From Terriglobales bacterium (GTDB lineage Bacteria > Acidobacteriota > Terriglobia > Terriglobales > Acidobacteriaceae), in the NCBI GenBank assembly GCA_035567895.1, contig DATMPC010000104.1:1-64000 (forward strand): 64,000 nucleotides of DNA. Reading direction: 5' to 3'. The position numbers and the translations under genes are program-made. The first letter of the stretch is position 1. Each line of letters begins with the position of its first letter. Shown here piece by piece: positions 33,760 through 41,673 of the stretch. The notes below the pieces were generated by a model. It saw nothing but the letters and a program-made list of their open reading frames with translations, was not told where the DNA came from and searched no databases.

Positions 33760-35045
33760 GAGTCAGTCTCAACCTCTTAAAAGTCATCCTGGCAGCTATT
33801 CTGGTTGTGCTTGCTTCTTCTTGTGGAGGTACTGGTTCCGGTTCGGGGAGTAGTGGAAGTACAGGCGGAGCCAGTACCGCCAACAACGTTGCCCAGCTGG
33901 TTGTTGACGCCGGTCCCGGTGGGATCGGTACAGTTGACCTTGCCTTTACCACGCTCACCGTATGTGTGCCCGGCACGAGCAACTGCCAGACGATCGATCA
34001 CGTCCAGGTGGATACCGGTTCCGAAGGTTTGCGTATTCTCTCGTCCGTTCTGGCACTTCCTCTTCCGCAGCAGACTTCCGGCGCAAACACAGCGTTCGAG
34101 TGCACGCAGTTTGCAGATCTCACATTCCTGTGGGGACCAATCGCCACTGCCGACATCCAGATCGCCGGCGAGAACGCTAAGTCGGTTCCAGTTCAGATCA
34201 TCAATCCTTCCACTGCAACTCCTGCAGCGCCTGCGGACTGCAGCTCCGGCCAAAATGGCAATCAGCCGCTAACCCAGGACAGCACCGTTTTCGACTTAGG
34301 AGCGAATGCGATCATTGGCATCGGCTCCTTCCGTCAGGATTGCGGAAGTGCATGTGCCGTCTCGGCCATACCTGGAACCTACTACGCATGTAACTCGGCG
34401 GGATGCGGCAATACGACGCAGAGTGTGACTGCCCAGGTGCAGAATCCTGTGTGGATGTTCGCCAGCGACAACAATGGCACCATCCTGCAGCTCCCGGCAG
34501 TTCCTGATTCGGGTCAGACGACCGCATCTGGCTCTCTGATATTTGGGATTGGGACTCAATCGGACAACGGACTCGGCAGCGCGATCGTGCTTCCAGTAGA
34601 TTCGACGTTCGCGGACTTCACCGTGGACTTCCAAGGGACGAATTTCACTGACGTCAATTTCATCGACAGCGGTTCGAATGGATACTTCTTTTTGGATTCG
34701 GCTACCCTCACCAATTCGCCATTCAACATTCCTATGCCTGATTGTCCCAGCAGCAGCTCGTTGCAAGGCTTTTATTGTCCGAGCCCGGCGATTCCCCTTT
34801 CGGCATCGCTCATAGGCAGCACTACCGGTGGCACACCTATTGGAGCGGCTCGCACGATCAATTTCAATGTGGCCAGCGCGCAAAGTCTCTTTTTCAACAC
34901 GAATGGGACTGCCTTCAACGATCTCGGTGGAGAAAACTCGGGCAGCTTTGACTTTGGCTTGCCGTTCTTTTTCGGAAGAAGCGTGTACACGGCGATCGAG
35001 GGACAAAGCACACCCGTTGGCACAGGACCGTATTACGCGTTCTGA
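33756..35045 (+). CDS. DUF3443 lipoprotein
   Basis: A 429-residue protein starting at GTG overlapping the DUF2844 stop. A lipoprotein signal ends LVVLASSC-GG, so it is probably anchored by its N-terminal Cys, followed by a Gly/Ser-rich linker. The main domain shows VDTGSEGLRILSSVL (aspartic-protease-like strand-turn of the family), GANAIIGIGSFRQDCG, ACNSAGC, FIDSGSNGYFFLDS and GSFDFGLPFFFGRSVYTAIE. DUF3443 proteins have no established activity; the DTGS and DSGSNG motifs resemble retropepsin/pepsin active-site loops, and a peptidase-like fold is a reasonable inference. Many paired cysteines fit an extracytoplasmic location. Confidence 0.88.
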   Translation: MRVSLNLLKVILAAILVVLASSCGGTGSGSGSSGSTGGASTANNVAQLVVDAGPGGIGTVDLAFTTLTVCVPGTSNCQTIDHVQVDTGSEGLRILSSVLALPLPQQTSGANTAFECTQFADLTFLWGPIATADIQIAGENAKSVPVQIINPSTATPAAPADCSSGQNGNQPLTQDSTVFDLGANAIIGIGSFRQDCGSACAVSAIPGTYYACNSAGCGNTTQSVTAQVQNPVWMFASDNNGTILQLPAVPDSGQTTASGSLIFGIGTQSDNGLGSAIVLPVDSTFADFTVDFQGTNFTDVNFIDSGSNGYFFLDSATLTNSPFNIPMPDCPSSSSLQGFYCPSPAIPLSASLIGSTTGGTPIGAARTINFNVASAQSLFFNTNGTAFNDLGGENSGSFDFGLPFFFGRSVYTAIEGQSTPVGTGPYYAF

Positions 35046-35072
35046 TGAACCAGCGGTGGAACCGGGTTTCGC

Positions 35073-35153
35073 ATGAGATCTCTAATGCTCACATTCCTCG
35101 CGCTGTCGCTGTTGGGAGCAGCCACGCAGGAAAAAATCATCGCAGGTTCTTGA
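35073..35153 (+). pseudogene. Orphan signal peptide, start of a lost secreted gene
   Basis: A 26-codon frame reads MRSLMLTFLALSLLGAATQE then KIIAGS and stops. It is a complete signal peptide with nothing after it, placed 27 bp after the DUF3443 gene where a third operon gene would be. Its end overlaps the convergent gene by 17 bp, so the body was probably lost when that gene came to lie here. Confidence 0.4.
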
Positions 35154-36006
35154 TCAACACGACTTCGTTACCGTACTCGTTGTAGACGAGGGAATCGAGC
35201 ATCTGATTGGCAAGATGGATTCCGAATCCTCCCGCACGGAGTCCATTTTTAATGCGAGCCGCAACGCTGGCCAGCGGATCTTCCATGCTGCTTTTGGCGT
35301 CCGCAAGTGCTTTTGTAGAATCGAAGCCGGCTCCTGGATCCCTGACGAAGTACAGGATCATGTTGTCGGTGCGCAGGTAGCCGACATCGACCTTCAGCGT
35401 GGGATTGAAACGGCCGCCATGTTCCATCGCATTAAGCAGCAGTTCGCGAAACGAAAGCAGCACGGTTTCCCTTACTTCCGTCGGAATGTCGATCTTTAGT
35501 TGATGGCCATACTGGAGTAGCCGCTCTGCCGCGACCATGCTGCAGCGCAGGCGCAACGAAATCCAGTCGGGCTTAGCGGAAATGACTTCAATACCATCGC
35601 TCCAGATCGGGACGCTTATTGCAGTCTCGACCATCGTGGAAAAGCTGCCATAGTCGAGCGGGATGCTGAACACTGCGAAGGCATGCGCGCGCAACGCTGC
35701 AATTACATCCTCGGCTGTAGTCTTGGGAGCAAGAATGATGACCTTGACGCCTTCTCCTCTCCATTTCTGCAGGCATTCCAGCAGCTCGAGGTCCTGATCC
35801 ACCGTGGTGCGCGGACTAGTGATGATGAGGTCAAATCGCTCGCGAAACGCCACGTTCAGGAACTGATCCTGCGGGGTCTTTATCAAGTCGAATTCTGGCG
35901 AGAACTCGGCATGCGACATGAACTCGCGCAGCGCAGGATCGTCCACTGCAAGCACACGGCGTATTTTCGCCCGGGCGAGAATGAAGGTTTGTGGGGCAGC
36001 GCTCAT
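35137..36006 (-). CDS. Receiver-like / RsbW-type ATP-binding regulator
   Basis: A 289-residue protein. The N-terminal half (KIRRVLAVDDPALREFMSHA, FDLIITSPRT, GEGVKVIILAP) folds like a response-regulator receiver but with a degenerate phosphorylation site (ITSP instead of a central Asp). The C-terminal half is a HATPase_c_2 domain of the RsbW/SpoIIAB anti-sigma kinase kind: LLSFRELLLNAMEHGGRFNP, YFVRDPGAGFD, NGLRAGGFGIHLANQMLD. Such proteins typically phosphorylate or sequester partners in partner-switching systems. A longer frame to 36060 exists, but MSAAPQTFILARAKIRR is the natural start. A perfect operator palindrome lies 55 bp upstream of this start. Confidence 0.75.
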   Translation of the reverse strand: MSAAPQTFILARAKIRRVLAVDDPALREFMSHAEFSPEFDLIKTPQDQFLNVAFRERFDLIITSPRTTVDQDLELLECLQKWRGEGVKVIILAPKTTAEDVIAALRAHAFAVFSIPLDYGSFSTMVETAISVPIWSDGIEVISAKPDWISLRLRCSMVAAERLLQYGHQLKIDIPTEVRETVLLSFRELLLNAMEHGGRFNPTLKVDVGYLRTDNMILYFVRDPGAGFDSTKALADAKSSMEDPLASVAARIKNGLRAGGFGIHLANQMLDSLVYNEYGNEVVLIKNLR

Positions 36007-36060
36007 ACATGGCACTGAGTCAGCGCCCACCAGAATCGCGTTATTAAAGGCGAACGCCAA

Positions 36061-36076
36061 CTGTCAGCAGTGACAG
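36061..36076. promoter_or_regulatory. Palindromic operator, perfect copy
   Basis: CTGTCAGCAGTGACAG, 55 bp upstream of the ATP-binding regulator gene. The homologous position in the decayed duplicate (32996-33011) has lost the right half. Confidence 0.7.
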
Positions 36077-36142
36077 TTTCGCCATTCCAGCCAGCTGCGG
36101 GCTCGGCTGGTCCCAGAGATCATCAGGGAAGCGACGGAGCTA

Positions 36143-36160
36143 CCTTATATATATATAAGG
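36143..36160. other. Perfect 18-bp palindrome, possible hairpin after GlsB gene
   Basis: CCTTATATATATATAAGG lies 6 bp past the stop of the minus-strand GlsB-like gene. The decayed duplicate keeps a shorter form (CCTTGTATGTAAGG). It may act as a weak terminator hairpin, but has no T-tract. Confidence 0.5.
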
Positions 36161-36165
36161 AGGGA

Positions 36166-36432
36166 TCAGGCTGTTGTTCCCGCCGATTTTCCCTTAATCA
36201 GTCGGTAAATCCCCAGCAAGATAAGCGCTCCAATTACCGACATAATGAAGCCTGCAGATTCTCCAGGCCGATACCACCCAACGGCGCGACCCAGAAAACC
36301 AGCTAGCAATGAGCCGGCAACGCCGATCGCCATGGTAATCCAGATACCACCGGGGTCTTTGCCGGGCATCAAGAACTTGGCGATCGCACCGACGATGAGG
36401 CCGATGATCGCTTCCCAGAGCAGGTGCAGCAT
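36166..36432 (-). CDS. GlsB/YeaQ/YmgE-family membrane protein
   Basis: An 88-residue protein of the transglycosylase-associated (stress response) family: MLHLLWEAIIGLIVGAIAKF, LMPGKDPGGIWITMAIGVAG, SLLAGFLGRAVGWYRPGESA, GFIMSVIGALILLGIYRLI. Three transmembrane helices with conserved GKDPGG and Gly-rich packing. GGAGGATCGAT precedes the ATG at 36432, which rules out the much longer frame from 36666. It resides in the inner membrane. Linked to general stress in enterobacteria; mechanism unknown. A truncated duplicate lies at 32989-33165. Confidence 0.9.
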   Translation of the reverse strand: MLHLLWEAIIGLIVGAIAKFLMPGKDPGGIWITMAIGVAGSLLAGFLGRAVGWYRPGESAGFIMSVIGALILLGIYRLIKGKSAGTTA

Positions 36433-36599
36433 ATCGATCCTCCAAATTTGCGAGTTTGCGCAGACGCGCCCATAACAACAGCAAAATGTCCGAGACATAC
36501 TAATAGAGGTCCGAGCATTTTTGCTATCACTCCCGTTACTGACAGATTGCAGGCTCCCATCCGGAATGAACCGCTGTGTATCATTACAATGATTCGAAA

Positions 36600-36800
36600 A
36601 TGCCCGAGCGCTTCCTAATCGCTGACTCGACTCTCGACGAGAAAATCTTGAGAGGTCACTGCTCAAAATGTGGTCAGGTGTTCAGTGAAGTGACTGCGGA
36701 TGATCTGGGCACGGTGCAACATCAATTCGAAGTTCATCCGTGCATCGATACGCTGCGCCTGAGAAAAGGCTTGTTCCGAAACAAGCGACCTTCCGAGTGA
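36600..36800 (+). CDS. Small putative zinc-binding protein
   Basis: A 66-residue protein MPERFLIADSTLDEKILRGH, CSKCGQVFSEVTADDLGTVQ, HQFEVHPC. CxxC followed by H-x4-H-x-C gives a C2H2/C-type metal site, typical of small acidobacterial proteins with a CSxCxxxF core. An alternative GTG start lies at 36576. No ribosome site is convincing. It is divergent from the GlsB gene. Function unknown. Confidence 0.5.
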   Translation: MPERFLIADSTLDEKILRGHCSKCGQVFSEVTADDLGTVQHQFEVHPCIDTLRLRKGLFRNKRPSE

Positions 36801-36977
36801 TTTCGCTTTCACTGTAGAACCTGGCGACCATGGGACGTGGAATCCAGATTTCCAGAGACCGATTCTCGCTCCCAACTGAATAATGCGCACCGTTCAGATT
36901 TTGTGAGCAGGGAGCCGACATTGTTGTGGAATCATTGCACTCGCAATTCCGCCGCGCCCACCGCGCCGTCTGCTAGA

Positions 36978-37427
36978 ATGCCTGCCGTGAAACGTCGAAC
37001 ATTGCTCCAAGCGCTCCCTGCGGCGACACTCCTTCCGGCATCACTTTGGGCCACGTCTGAGCAAGATAACGTTAATCCGAAGCAAGCCTCGACCGTGGTC
37101 TACGAACTCCGCGTCTATCACGCTGCCCCCGGAAAGTTGGGAGAATTGCTGGCGCGCTTCCGCGATCACACCATAAAACTTTTTGACCGGCATGGAATCA
37201 AAAGTGTTGCTTACTGGACACCTGTCGATGAACCACAGAAGAGCAACACCCTGGTCTACATGCTCCAACATCCCAGCCGCGAAGAGGCAGCCGCCAACTG
37301 GAAATCCTTCCAAGACGACGCGGAGTGGAAGAGTGTCAAGGAAAAATCCGAAGTGAACGGCAAACTGACTGAAAAAATTGACTCCACCTTTCTCGCCCTG
37401 ACTGACTTCTCCCCGCCTTTGCGCTAA
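36978..37427 (+). CDS. NIPSNAP-family protein with Tat-type leader
   Basis: A 149-residue protein with leader MPAVKRRTLLQALPAATLLP (twin basic residues and a hydrophobic core, Tat-like), then a NIPSNAP dimeric alpha-beta barrel domain: VYELRVYHAAPGKLGELLAR, FDRHGIKSVAYWTPVDEPQK, NTLVYMLQHPSREEAAANWK, SFQDDAEWKSVKEKSE. The family is ferredoxin-like and of unclear function. The frame is open to 36837, but the upstream residues look random. Located 36 bp from the convergent gene ending at 37463. Confidence 0.85.
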   Translation: MPAVKRRTLLQALPAATLLPASLWATSEQDNVNPKQASTVVYELRVYHAAPGKLGELLARFRDHTIKLFDRHGIKSVAYWTPVDEPQKSNTLVYMLQHPSREEAAANWKSFQDDAEWKSVKEKSEVNGKLTEKIDSTFLALTDFSPPLR

Positions 37428-37462
37428 ACGGAGCACGGGGGTTCGGAGGTTAGGAGCAACAC

Positions 37463-38419
37463 TTACTTCTCCGGCTGCAATTCGCCTACGCCGACGATCT
37501 TCGCATCGGTGCGAAATTTCTTGTAATCGCGGAATGTCTGTTCCGCGTCCAATTTGAAGCTTTTGAGCAGTGCAAGCCGGACGCCGATCTTGAACGCGAG
37601 CTGGCTGGGCAGCCATACCTCATCGTTGACCCGGGCCTGCTCGATCATGAAATGCGAGCCCTTATGGAAGCGAGCCAGGAATAATCCCCAGGAGACGGTG
37701 TCCAGGCACTCCACATCCATTTTTGCCATCTGCAGGTCGGTCTTGTCGATCCATATGCGGCCGTGAAACTTGGAGAGATAGTTCGCATACTTCATATGCG
37801 GAACAAATCCGGGACGCGGCTCGGCGGAGATCGCCCACGCTTCGCGTCCTCCCACCCGCTCTGTGCCCAGCAGGGTGAAGTTGTAAGCGTCGACGACCTC
37901 GCGTTCAAACTGGCGTCCTTCCTCGCGTTCTTTCTCTTCCTTTTCTGCCCGCTTCCTGCGGTCTTTCTCCGACTCGTTCCTGCGCTTGTCGATAATCTTC
38001 TGGATCTTCTCTTCTTCTTTGGCTGCTTCCTTCTCTGAAATCGGCTTGTCGTCTTTTTCGATCAGCCGTTGCACCTGCTCGCGATAAATGTTCAAGACCT
38101 CGTAGGTCTTCGTCTCGGTAGACTTGGTCTGCCCTTTGCCATCCAGATTGTGCTCAACGTCGCGCTCGATGTAGGTGTACTCACGCTGTTTCTTGTCGTT
38201 TTCGATGTCGTTAGCCGCCACCTTCTGGATGAGCTCCCTAATCTGGTCCTGACTCAGCAATCCTGGGACAGACGGCAAAGAGAGGCTGGCGGATTTAGCC
38301 GCCGCCACAGAGTCCGGTTCGGGATTCCCGCTCGGCTGAGCCGCACTTGTTTCCGGACTGAAGGCGAGCGCGGCCACGCACAGAATTAAAAGACAGAAAC
38401 TCGCTGGCGAAATCTTCAT
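37463..38419 (-). CDS. Exported hypothetical protein with charged coiled coil
   Basis: A 318-residue secreted protein: signal peptide MKISPASFCLLILCVAALAF.. cut near SAAQPSG, then REYTYIERDVEHNLDGKGQT, a highly charged coiled coil (about 120-175, KEEEKIQKIIDKRRNESEKD, RRKRAEKEEKEREEGR), and a C-terminal domain NFTLLGTERVGGREAWAISA, HGRIWIDKTDLQMAKMDVEC and AFKIGVRLALLKSFKLDAEQ resembling outer-membrane lipoprotein-sorting (LolA-like) beta sheets. I recall it as an acidobacterial family without known function. Start chosen at MKISPAS; the 29 residues before are unlikely. Confidence 0.7.
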   Translation of the reverse strand: MKISPASFCLLILCVAALAFSPETSAAQPSGNPEPDSVAAAKSASLSLPSVPGLLSQDQIRELIQKVAANDIENDKKQREYTYIERDVEHNLDGKGQTKSTETKTYEVLNIYREQVQRLIEKDDKPISEKEAAKEEEKIQKIIDKRRNESEKDRRKRAEKEEKEREEGRQFEREVVDAYNFTLLGTERVGGREAWAISAEPRPGFVPHMKYANYLSKFHGRIWIDKTDLQMAKMDVECLDTVSWGLFLARFHKGSHFMIEQARVNDEVWLPSQLAFKIGVRLALLKSFKLDAEQTFRDYKKFRTDAKIVGVGELQPEK

Positions 38420-38604
38420 GATGTTTAATCGGTGCATGGAGGCTTGGAAGTTCCCATATATTAAACGTTCGCTAACGGGATATCGGCCAGTATCGCCGAC
38501 GATCATTCGAATATTCCTGAAATAGTAGACTGCCAGGAAAGCAAAGAATTAGCGTCCCGGAATCACTTTTTCCGGTGAGTCGCTCAACTAACTCTCGCGC
38601 GGAT

Positions 38605-39456
38605 TCACAAGGATTTCTCGGATTCAGCTAGCTGCCACTTGGTCCGGGTGTAAGCAACGCGGAACCCCTGTCGCTCAGCATTCCGTTGGGAAGAGCTGCC
38701 CGGCTCTGTGCAGACCATCGCCAGGTCGCAGCCGGCGTCCAGCGCGAATCGGCAGCGACTCTCGAACAGAAGCCGCTGCGCACCTCGCCGACGCCATTCC
38801 AGGACGGTGCTGGCCCCTGCAAACAACGCCACTCCATCATGGATTGCCAGACTGCCGGTGGCAATCACTTGTCCGCCGCATTCCACCAGGAATGACGCGC
38901 TGTCTTCTCTCTCCACGCTCACGCGCATTAGCTCCAGCATCAGATCGGCGATCTCACCAAACTCACGCCAACCCTCGGCCGCCGTACGCGCCCACAAGTC
39001 GCGCTCTTCCGCCCGAGCGATCCGCACACGTAGAGATTCATTTTGGGCCACACCGGGATCGCGCTCCCGCAGCGCCATGAACATCACATTACTCAACTCA
39101 ACCGGCTTGTAACCTCGTTCGTTGAGCAGCGGAAGCAATGCCTTGTCGCTAAGCGGACTCACTTCATGAAAGACAGGCGCACGCCGTTCCTTGAAGAATG
39201 ATTCGATCCGATCCATGTCACCCGAGGTCGGCATCTGGAAGAGACCAAGACCGAAAGTCTGCGTGCAAGGGGAGCGCGCACCGTCATACATAGCGTAAGC
39301 TCCCGCGACCTCGATCCATGCCGCTCCCGAATCGGGAAACACCCGCGCCCGAGCCTCAACAAAACGCGCGTTGGCAACCGCCTCAGCCCGCTCCAGCCTG
39401 CAAGCCAGCGAGTGATCTGTGAAGAGATGGGAGGGCACGGACTCAAACACTAGCAC
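38605..39456 (-). CDS. GNAT-family N-acetyltransferase
   Basis: A 283-residue protein whose C-terminal half is a GNAT domain: SFLVECGGQVIATGSLAIHD, GVALFAGASTVLEWRRRGAQ (acetyl-CoA-binding loop R-R-R-G-A), LLFESRCRFALDAGCDLAMV and NAERQGFRVAYTRTKWQL. The N-terminal half is a second, degenerate GNAT-like domain (FVEARARVFPDSGAAWIEVA, LPLLNERGYKPVELSNVMFM). GGAGG precedes the GTG at 39456, whereas upstream in-frame ATG codons lie inside a repeat element. Substrate unknown. Confidence 0.8.
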   Translation of the reverse strand: MLVFESVPSHLFTDHSLACRLERAEAVANARFVEARARVFPDSGAAWIEVAGAYAMYDGARSPCTQTFGLGLFQMPTSGDMDRIESFFKERRAPVFHEVSPLSDKALLPLLNERGYKPVELSNVMFMALRERDPGVAQNESLRVRIARAEERDLWARTAAEGWREFGEIADLMLELMRVSVEREDSASFLVECGGQVIATGSLAIHDGVALFAGASTVLEWRRRGAQRLLFESRCRFALDAGCDLAMVCTEPGSSSQRNAERQGFRVAYTRTKWQLAESEKSL

Positions 39457-39490
39457 GGATTCTGGAACCTCCAGCGTGGGTAGCAGCAAT

Positions 39491-39756
39491 GTGGGTGCAG
39501 CAGGGTGGGGTGCAGCAGGGTGGGAGCCCCCGCATTTATGCGGGGACAACGCTTCAGCGTTGTAGAAACGAACATCACGTCATGGTTCTTGGGCTTTAGC
39601 CCCGGCACACTGTTGACACTGTCGTATACCCTCCCGAGCCAAGATTCAGGGTACACGCGATCTAAGATCCCGCGGCTAAAGCCGACGAATGGATGTACTG
39701 TGCGCATCACTCGGCTCAAAAGCCGAGCCCCCGCATAAATGCGAGGCTTCCACCCG
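39491..39756. repeat. Inverted-repeat element with terminal hairpins
   Basis: Starts with two tandem copies of GGGTGCAGCAGGGTGG (39493 on), then GAGCCCCCGCATTTATGCGG. The right end carries GAGCCCCCGCATAAATGCGA followed by GGCTTCCACCC, the inverse of the left end. Between them are GGGCTTTAGCCC, CGCGGCTAAAGCCG and GGCTCAAAAGCCGAGCC hairpins. It has the character of acidobacterial intergenic palindromic repeats and no coding capacity. Confidence 0.6.
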
Positions 39757-39774
39757 GAGTCAGCCTGCAGACAC

Positions 39775-40332
39775 CTACTTCCGCGTCATCCGCAACTCGA
39801 TCATCATCCGCTCGCTTGCTTTGTCGTCGATCAGGAAATGACGATGCAGAAGAAGGCGGCCGTCTTCCTCCAGGTGCGCTCGCGCGACGGTCTTGCGTCC
39901 AGGACGCTCGGTGTCGAGGGCCGTGGCCCACAGCACGATGTTTTTGCCGTCGAATGTGCCGTCGCTCTGGCGGATCGACATCGTCGTCTGCCGCGAGTCA
40001 TACCACACGGTTGTGAAGCGATTGGCTTTCGGATCGAAGCCGGAGATTCCCGTGCCCGTGCTCGTCGTCCCGTCAGCATTGACGAAGGTAAAATCGGACT
40101 GCAAAAACTTGCCGTCCTGGATCATGTACTGCTTGCACGTTGCTTTCGTTACGATCGGCTTCCCGTTTGCCGGGAAGAACGTCTTCACCACATCCCAATC
40201 CCCGGCCATTTGCGCGAGCAACTTCTGGCCAGCACCCGGCGCGTTCGCCGGCTCATATTGATTGTGGGTTTGCTGCGCGACCGCCGCAGCCGTGATAAGG
40301 AAGATTACTGCAATCCATTTCGTCTTCGTCAT
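39775..40332 (-). CDS. DUF1579-family secreted protein
   Basis: A 185-residue protein: signal peptide MTKTKWIAVIFLITAAAVAQ, then LLAQMAGDWDVVKTFFPANG, CKQYMIQDGKFLQSDFTFV, TSTGTGISGFDPKANRFTTV, WYDSRQTTMSIRQSDGTFDG, the lipocalin-like strand order of DUF1579. Function unknown; periplasmic by prediction. Start at 40332 because the signal peptide begins there; an upstream in-frame ATG adds MLAMVRVLSRA. Separated from the GNAT gene by a repeat element. Confidence 0.82.
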   Translation of the reverse strand: MTKTKWIAVIFLITAAAVAQQTHNQYEPANAPGAGQKLLAQMAGDWDVVKTFFPANGKPIVTKATCKQYMIQDGKFLQSDFTFVNADGTTSTGTGISGFDPKANRFTTVWYDSRQTTMSIRQSDGTFDGKNIVLWATALDTERPGRKTVARAHLEEDGRLLLHRHFLIDDKASERMMIELRMTRK

Positions 40333-40936
40333 GGCACGAGATAATACGCGAACCATCGCGAGCACGTCTTCGAGGTAGCCGGGTTGGTTTCGGCAATTCG
40401 GTTTAGCTGAATGCTGCCTGCGTAGAGCTCACGCCTGTTTTTTGCTGGTCTCCAAATCTAAAGGACTTAGCATCCATGTCCCCGGCAGATCCCCGGGGAG
40501 ATCCCCTTCTGAATCCCCCGGGGATGGGAGGGGATATCCCCTCAATTCCCCGGGGATCTCACTTCTGAACTCCTGCCGAGAACGTTCGCGGCATGCTCCG
40601 CCGCCCACAAAAAGCCACGGGACTCCTCGGCTGGCGGGCGCGACAGTTCGCATGTTCCGTTTCGAGAATCCCACAATGGTACAGCCCTGCAATTCATGGC
40701 ATTCCCATGATGGCATGCGCAGCGCGCTCCAGACAAGCTTCGTCCGGTGCTCGCCAAATTTCTTCGCGCAGACACATCAACAACTTACAAGCCAAGGAAA
40801 AAATATTTGAGCAATCCGTTGCTCTACGGAGTTTCACCAGCCAGCTGTGGGAGAGTGTGCTGGAAAGAAGCCTCTGGATGGACAGATGGCGCACCCTTTG
40901 CTCATTTAGTTTCTTTCTTTTCTGTTTTGGGGGAGC
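40333..40936. other. 604-bp gap with a cluster of CCCCGGGG palindromes
   Basis: No gene is supported; overlapping frames here have biased composition. From about 40479 to 40558 the sequence alternates CCCCGGCAGATCCCCGGGGA, ATCCCCCGGGGATGGGAGGG, GGGGATATCCCC and TTCCCCGGGGATC, so several nested palindromes of the same letters lie within 80 bp. Nothing is recognised in the rest. Confidence 0.5.
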
Positions 40937-41404
40937 CTATGGCAAAGCCGGCAAGTCTGTGTTCTTCTCGGTAAACTCCAACGAGAGGAGAGTGTTGGAT
41001 TTCTCCGAGGCCAAATGCATCGTGCAGCTTCCGCCGGTATGGTCGAATGAAACCGGAAAATTCCCAAGCGGCGAAGCCGATCTGCTAGCAGACAGGGGCA
41101 TTCGCGGCAAATCCGTAGTCTGGCCCGTTTCGGTCTTTGCCCGCATTATCAGAAAGTACTGGTCATCACGATCCCAAGCGCGGACAATGGTGTAACCACC
41201 GGCGGGGACGCGTATGCCTTTGACTGTTACAAGGTTCTCATCGGTGGAAAAAAGATAATTCTTGCGCTCGGTGGAGTACGTCACCGTGATCTTGTTCCCA
41301 TCAGAGAATTTGCACTCTGCCTGCGTGAGACGTCCTGATGCGTCCTGAGCGGCGGCTCCAAGTGTGAGAAGAAATACAAGTGCCAGGAGTGTCTTCGCCT
41401 TCAT
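40937..41404 (-). CDS. Secreted protein with a DUF2911-like core
   Basis: A 155-residue exported protein: MKAKTLLALVFLLTLGAAAQ signal peptide, then CKFSDGNKITVTYSTERKN, LFSTDENLVTVKGIRVPAGG, YTIVRAWDRDDQYFLIMRAK and a C-terminal sheet NFPVSFDHTGGSCTMHLASE, NTLLSLEFTEKN. The V.G..VPAGGYT..  segment resembles DUF2911, although the usual WR.GAN motif is absent. Two cysteines may be bonded. Likely periplasmic. Function unknown. Confidence 0.65.
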   Translation of the reverse strand: MKAKTLLALVFLLTLGAAAQDASGRLTQAECKFSDGNKITVTYSTERKNYLFSTDENLVTVKGIRVPAGGYTIVRAWDRDDQYFLIMRAKTETGQTTDLPRMPLSASRSASPLGNFPVSFDHTGGSCTMHLASEKSNTLLSLEFTEKNTDLPALP

Positions 41405-41673
41405 CTGTGTCCCCCTAATTGTCAATTCATTGTAGTCCGGGAGGGGAGTAGCCGGGTGGCCCGGCCTTTTGGAACATCGCTTTTACCGGTTTGGAATACC
41501 AGGAGGCGGTGCAGGCTTCCAATCAACTGGGAATCCGGGGCACCCGGAGTTGCGATTGAGTTATTGCCCTTTCGTAACTTAGCTATCTGGCTCCAGGTGC
41601 GGGAATCGTGCAGACTAATACGATAATGCGGCAGACCAGCATCGGTAATTCACCGTGATGAGGCCCTGTTTCG

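Noticed and set aside
40593-41195. 200-codon plus-strand frame over the palindrome cluster and the opposite DUF2911-like gene
   Set aside because: No family, no start signal, and it overlaps a clear signal-peptide gene on the other strand.
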